From Euryarchaeota archaeon UBA103 (GTDB taxonomy: Archaea; Thermoplasmatota; Poseidoniia; Poseidoniales; Thalassarchaeaceae): a stretch of DNA of 64,000 nucleotides. The position numbers and the translations under genes were made by a program. This document shows, piece by piece, positions 62,903-64,000 of this stretch. The stretch lies in NCBI GenBank assembly GCA_002506825.1, contig DAYH01000023.1, positions 1 through 64,000 of the forward strand, read 5' to 3'. The notes under the pieces are model-generated. The model saw only the letters and a program-made list of their open reading frames with translations, ran no database searches and was not told where the DNA came from. The first letter of the stretch is position 1, and every line of letters starts with the position of its first letter.

Positions 62903-62925
62903 CAATGTAGTGCCTTTCGGATGTT

Positions 62926-64000
62926 ATGAGCACTATGAATTTTCAAGAGTCAGAAGAGCAGAATATGATTAGAAATATGGTCAGAAGCTTTGCCGAGGAG
63001 GTCCTTCTTCCGACCACACTGGTGAGAGATAAAGAGCAGATGGCCCCTTTGGAAGAATGGGCCAGTTTCTGTGAAACTAGCCTTCAAGGAATTACCATAG
63101 AAGAGGAGTATGGCGGAAGTCCGGTCGATGATATCACCGAAGCGATAATTGTGGAAGAGTTAGCCAGAGTTGATCCGTCCTTCTCAGTGATGTATTGTGT
63201 ACATGTGGGACTGTGCGCCAAGACGATTTCCATTCATGGTAATGAAGAACAGAAGAATAAGTATCTTACTAGGCTAGCAGGCAAAGAAATAGGCGCGTAT
63301 TCTCTTTCTGAGGCTGGTTCGGGTACAGATGCGGCGGCAATGGTTTGCAAAGCTAAAATGAGCGAGGATGGGACTCATTACATCTTGAATGGTGAAAAAA
63401 TGTGGGTTACTAACGGCTCCAGTGCAGATATATATGTCCTATTCGCCAAAGATGTTGATCATCCCGAGTATGGCGTAAAGAAACATGGGGGAACCACTGC
63501 CTTCATTGTTGAGAAGGGATTCAAGGGATTCTCAGTCGGAAAAAAGGAAGACAAACTGGGAATTCGTTCCTCGGATACTTGCTCTCTCCTGCTAGAGGAT
63601 TGTATGGTGCCGGTCGAGAATGTGTTGAAGGGCGCAGGAGAAGGATTTCCAATCGCCATGAATGCTTTAGACAATTCTCGCATAGGGATTGCCGCTCAGG
63701 CACTTGGAATAGCTCAGGGGTCGTTTGAATCGGCATTAAACTACTCACAGGAACGCCAGACTTTCGGAAAGCCGATTTCCTATCACCAGAGTATAGGAAA
63801 TATTCTCGCGGATATGTCAACACAGATTGAAGCGGCCAGAATGATGGTTTACAAGGCGGCATGGGCTAAACAGGTTCACTACGAAGAGGGCGGGCCTAGG
63901 CATACCAAGGAGGCTAGTATGGCAAAGTTATTTGCCGGGGATACGGCAATGTGGGTCTCTGAAAGAGCGGTTCAAGTGTTGGGAGGTTATGGATATACTA
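62926..64000 (+). CDS. Acyl-CoA dehydrogenase (partial, runs off the window end)
   Basis: The frame begins MSTMNFQESEEQNMIRNMVR and stays open to the end, covering 358 codons of an expected roughly 380-390. The FAD-binding and substrate motifs are present: YGGSPVDDITEAIIVEELARVDPS, GAYSLSEAGSGTDAA, KMWVTNGSSADIYVLFAK, SRIGIAAQALGIAQGSFESAL and, at the end, QVLGGYGYT. It oxidises acyl-CoA with FAD and passes electrons to ETF, probably in fatty-acid or branched-chain amino-acid breakdown. ATG 62935 is an alternative start. Confidence 0.94.
   Translation, partial: MSTMNFQESEEQNMIRNMVRSFAEEVLLPTTLVRDKEQMAPLEEWASFCETSLQGITIEEEYGGSPVDDITEAIIVEELARVDPSFSVMYCVHVGLCAKTISIHGNEEQKNKYLTRLAGKEIGAYSLSEAGSGTDAAAMVCKAKMSEDGTHYILNGEKMWVTNGSSADIYVLFAKDVDHPEYGVKKHGGTTAFIVEKGFKGFSVGKKEDKLGIRSSDTCSLLLEDCMVPVENVLKGAGEGFPIAMNALDNSRIGIAAQALGIAQGSFESALNYSQERQTFGKPISYHQSIGNILADMSTQIEAARMMVYKAAWAKQVHYEEGGPRHTKEASMAKLFAGDTAMWVSERAVQVLGGYGYT

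Overview
The window reads as a gene-dense stretch of an archaeal chromosome, most probably a marine Thermoplasmatota lineage such as Candidatus Poseidoniales (Marine Group II). The archaeal markers are a TFIIB-type initiation factor, the small subunit (DP1) of DNA polymerase D, a Nob1 PIN endonuclease with zinc ribbon, a stand-alone ATP-pyrophosphatase subunit of GMP synthetase, an archaeal-type PheS, and a PGF-CTERM-like surface-sorting tail. The Poseidoniales assignment is inferred from that mix together with many very acidic, N-glycosylation-sequon-rich surface proteins, very short intergenic spaces and bacterial-type metabolic genes. There are six tRNA genes (Met, Asn, Ala, Thr, Glu, Val), all with an encoded 3' CCA. 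I saw no rRNA, CRISPR array, insertion sequence or phage module, and no gap longer than 300 bases.

Layout. 1-7.4 kb: an M20 amidohydrolase, a PKD-domain protein, a CobW GTPase with a small ferredoxin-like partner, an aldo/keto reductase and two surface or membrane proteins. 7.6-23 kb: mostly envelope genes, namely an OB-like repeat protein, a TctA-like permease, a two-membrane-span protein resembling the animal CD36/LIMP-2 scavenger-receptor family, a lamin-tail/phospholipase-D fusion, a pyrimidine-nucleoside phosphorylase coupled to a membrane acyltransferase, and a 1341-residue lipoprotein with Ig-like repeats and an M60 metallopeptidase domain. 23-36 kb: one-carbon and purine metabolism (glyA, gcvPA, gcvPB, gcvT, purE, guaA subunit B), interspersed with a calcium-binding-repeat surface protein and an EF-hand protein. 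36-40 kb: TFB, an SDR/Rieske pair and a membrane-anchored S15/CocE hydrolase. 40-49 kb: a co-directional cassette of secreted proteins (two LVIVD-repeat proteins, two SCO-type copper chaperones, two small proteins whose predicted mature N-terminus is histidine, and a YHYH-domain protein), which I read as a surface copper-related module. 49-64 kb: pheS, folD, sufS-sufE-sufT, small housekeeping genes (nob1, tatA, a ThiS/MoaD-like protein, a HAD phosphatase, polD small subunit, a CinA-type amidohydrolase), a class II CCA-adding enzyme, a glycine-cleavage-H-like protein lacking the lipoyl lysine, and the start of an acyl-CoA dehydrogenase.

How the genes connect: GlyA, GcvT, GcvPA/PB and FolD together interconvert serine, glycine and tetrahydrofolate one-carbon units that feed purine synthesis (PurE, GuaA). 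The only H-protein-like gene present is degenerate. Several genes have a TATA-like element centred 23-27 bases before the start codon, which suggests leaderless transcripts.

The strongest candidates for something undescribed are the CD36-like archaeal protein, the copper-related surface cassette with N-terminal-His proteins, the lipoyl-less H-protein homologue, and the bacterial-type CCA enzyme in a genome whose tRNA genes already encode CCA. All family assignments come from motifs read by eye; no database search was run.
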